Positions 52,909 to 53,176 of a stretch of 53,176 nt of DNA are shown one piece after another (within the stretch, counting starts at the first letter, position 1; every line of letters begins with the position of its first letter). Location of the stretch: the NCBI GenBank assembly GCA_021805565.1, contig JAJZFA010000049.1, forward strand, positions 1-53,176. Direction: 5' to 3'. Source of the DNA: Pseudomonadota bacterium. Lineage in GTDB: Bacteria; Pseudomonadota; Alphaproteobacteria; Acetobacterales; Acetobacteraceae. The notes beneath the pieces are model-generated. The model made no database searches, had not been told where the DNA came from, and saw only the letters and a program-made list of their open reading frames with translations. Both the position numbers and the translations under genes were made by a program.

Positions 52909-53176
52909 GGGAACCTCTAAAAATCCCTCTTCCCAACCGCCGCGAATCTCGATTCAATAAGGCAACCACCCTCCGCGCCTGATGGGATTGGTGATGCACC
53001 AGCCTGGCTTCTTCGACCTCGGCCGCCGCTACGACAGCCTCGACGCCAGGCCCGATCCGCTCGTGGCGATCAACCGCCTGGTCCCTTGGGACAGCTTCCG
53101 CGACAGGTTGCGCGCGGCCCTCGAACAAGCAGGCCAGCGCAAGACGGCCGAGGCGCGCAAGTCCGCCGCCGGGCGC
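52909..53176 (+). mobile_element. IS5-family element, left end
   Basis: From about 52909 the sequence changes from the IS3 transposase to GGGAACCTCTAAAAATCCCTC, a plausible left inverted repeat, then a short leader and an IS5-type transposase start. The element continues beyond the window, so its other end and any target duplication cannot be seen. Confidence 0.6.
52994..53176 (+). CDS. IS5-family transposase, N-terminal part
   Basis: Sixty-one codons to the window end read MHQPGFFDLGRRYDSLDARP, then DPLVAINRLVPWDSFRDRL and RAALEQAGQRKTAEARKSAAG. This is the N-terminal DUF772-type domain of IS5 transposases. An in-frame ATG at 52982 is an alternative start. The frame is open to the edge with no sign of damage. 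Confidence 0.8.
   Translation, partial: MHQPGFFDLGRRYDSLDARPDPLVAINRLVPWDSFRDRLRAALEQAGQRKTAEARKSAAGR

Noticed and set aside
52628-53128. Minus-strand frame of 166 codons at the right edge
   Set aside because: It crosses the IS3/IS5 junction out of frame with both transposases.

Overview
The window is GC-rich DNA that reads like an alphaproteobacterium, most likely Rhodospirillales/Acetobacteraceae. Support: alphaproteobacterial-style topoisomerase IV ParE, a Rhodobacter-type phospholipid N-methyltransferase, dnaA next to rpsT, a tRNA-Val(CAC), and many LLM/FAH/SDR/Rieske-type accessory enzymes. The species cannot be fixed from sequence alone. Housekeeping and accessory genes are mixed, most are single genes or pairs, and the right edge is an IS-scarred junction.

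Layout. (1) 0.2-8 kb: a class-III aminotransferase divergent from a phosphatidylserine decarboxylase, a lipoprotein hydrolase, a membrane protein, a PmtA-type methyltransferase and a membrane GT2 glycosyltransferase. PSD makes PE and PmtA could methylate it, so this end has a phospholipid flavour. (2) 8.1-10.6 kb: a toxin-antitoxin patch with a MntA-like antitoxin lacking HepT and a ParD/ParE pair whose toxin carries an in-frame amber codon, then cytochrome b561, a 38-bp tandem repeat and an IS630 remnant. (3) 10.6-17.6 kb: an LLM oxidoreductase, then EF-P, an inositol-phosphatase-family protein and an MFS carrier in a row, a three-fold degenerate repeat, a TSUP permease, a glycine-rich secreted protein and tRNA-Val. 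(4) 17.8-24.8 kb: a uracil-DNA-glycosylase-like gene with a 24-bp minisatellite, a PaaG-like hydratase/isomerase, an LLM enzyme, an SDR, an HtrA-like protein that has lost all three catalytic residues, an MFS carrier and an esterase.

(5) 24.8-38.0 kb is the most interesting block, an apparent catabolic island. An MFS carrier and an orphan molybdenum-hydroxylase large subunit run left from an FCD-type GntR regulator. A DUF35 protein and a thiolase-like protein without the catalytic Cys run left from a second divergent promoter. Rightwards from it run an ADP-forming acyl-CoA ligase, a MaoC hydratase, an acyl-CoA dehydrogenase and a Rieske oxygenase. After gene debris (CoA-transferase and SDR tails) comes an orphan periplasmic substrate-binding protein. 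Ligase, dehydrogenase, hydratase and a Cys-less thiolase with DUF35 form the parts list of a CoA-dependent side-chain cleavage ending in a retro-aldol step, as in steroid side-chain degradation; the substrate is unknown.

(6) 38.2-49.1 kb: parE, a hydantoinase with a coupled small gene, an FAH-family protein, a PBP1-type peptidoglycan synthase, a lipoprotein/PgeF pair and a DgoK-DgoA pair for 2-dehydro-3-deoxygalactonate. (7) 49.1-53.2 kb: rpsT, an AT-rich gap, dnaA, then a truncated gene tail, an IS3-family transposase and an IS5-family element inserted into it. Three diverged copies of a short repeat (2.9, 21.4 and 40.4 kb) lie in otherwise empty gaps. No rRNA genes or CRISPR arrays were seen.
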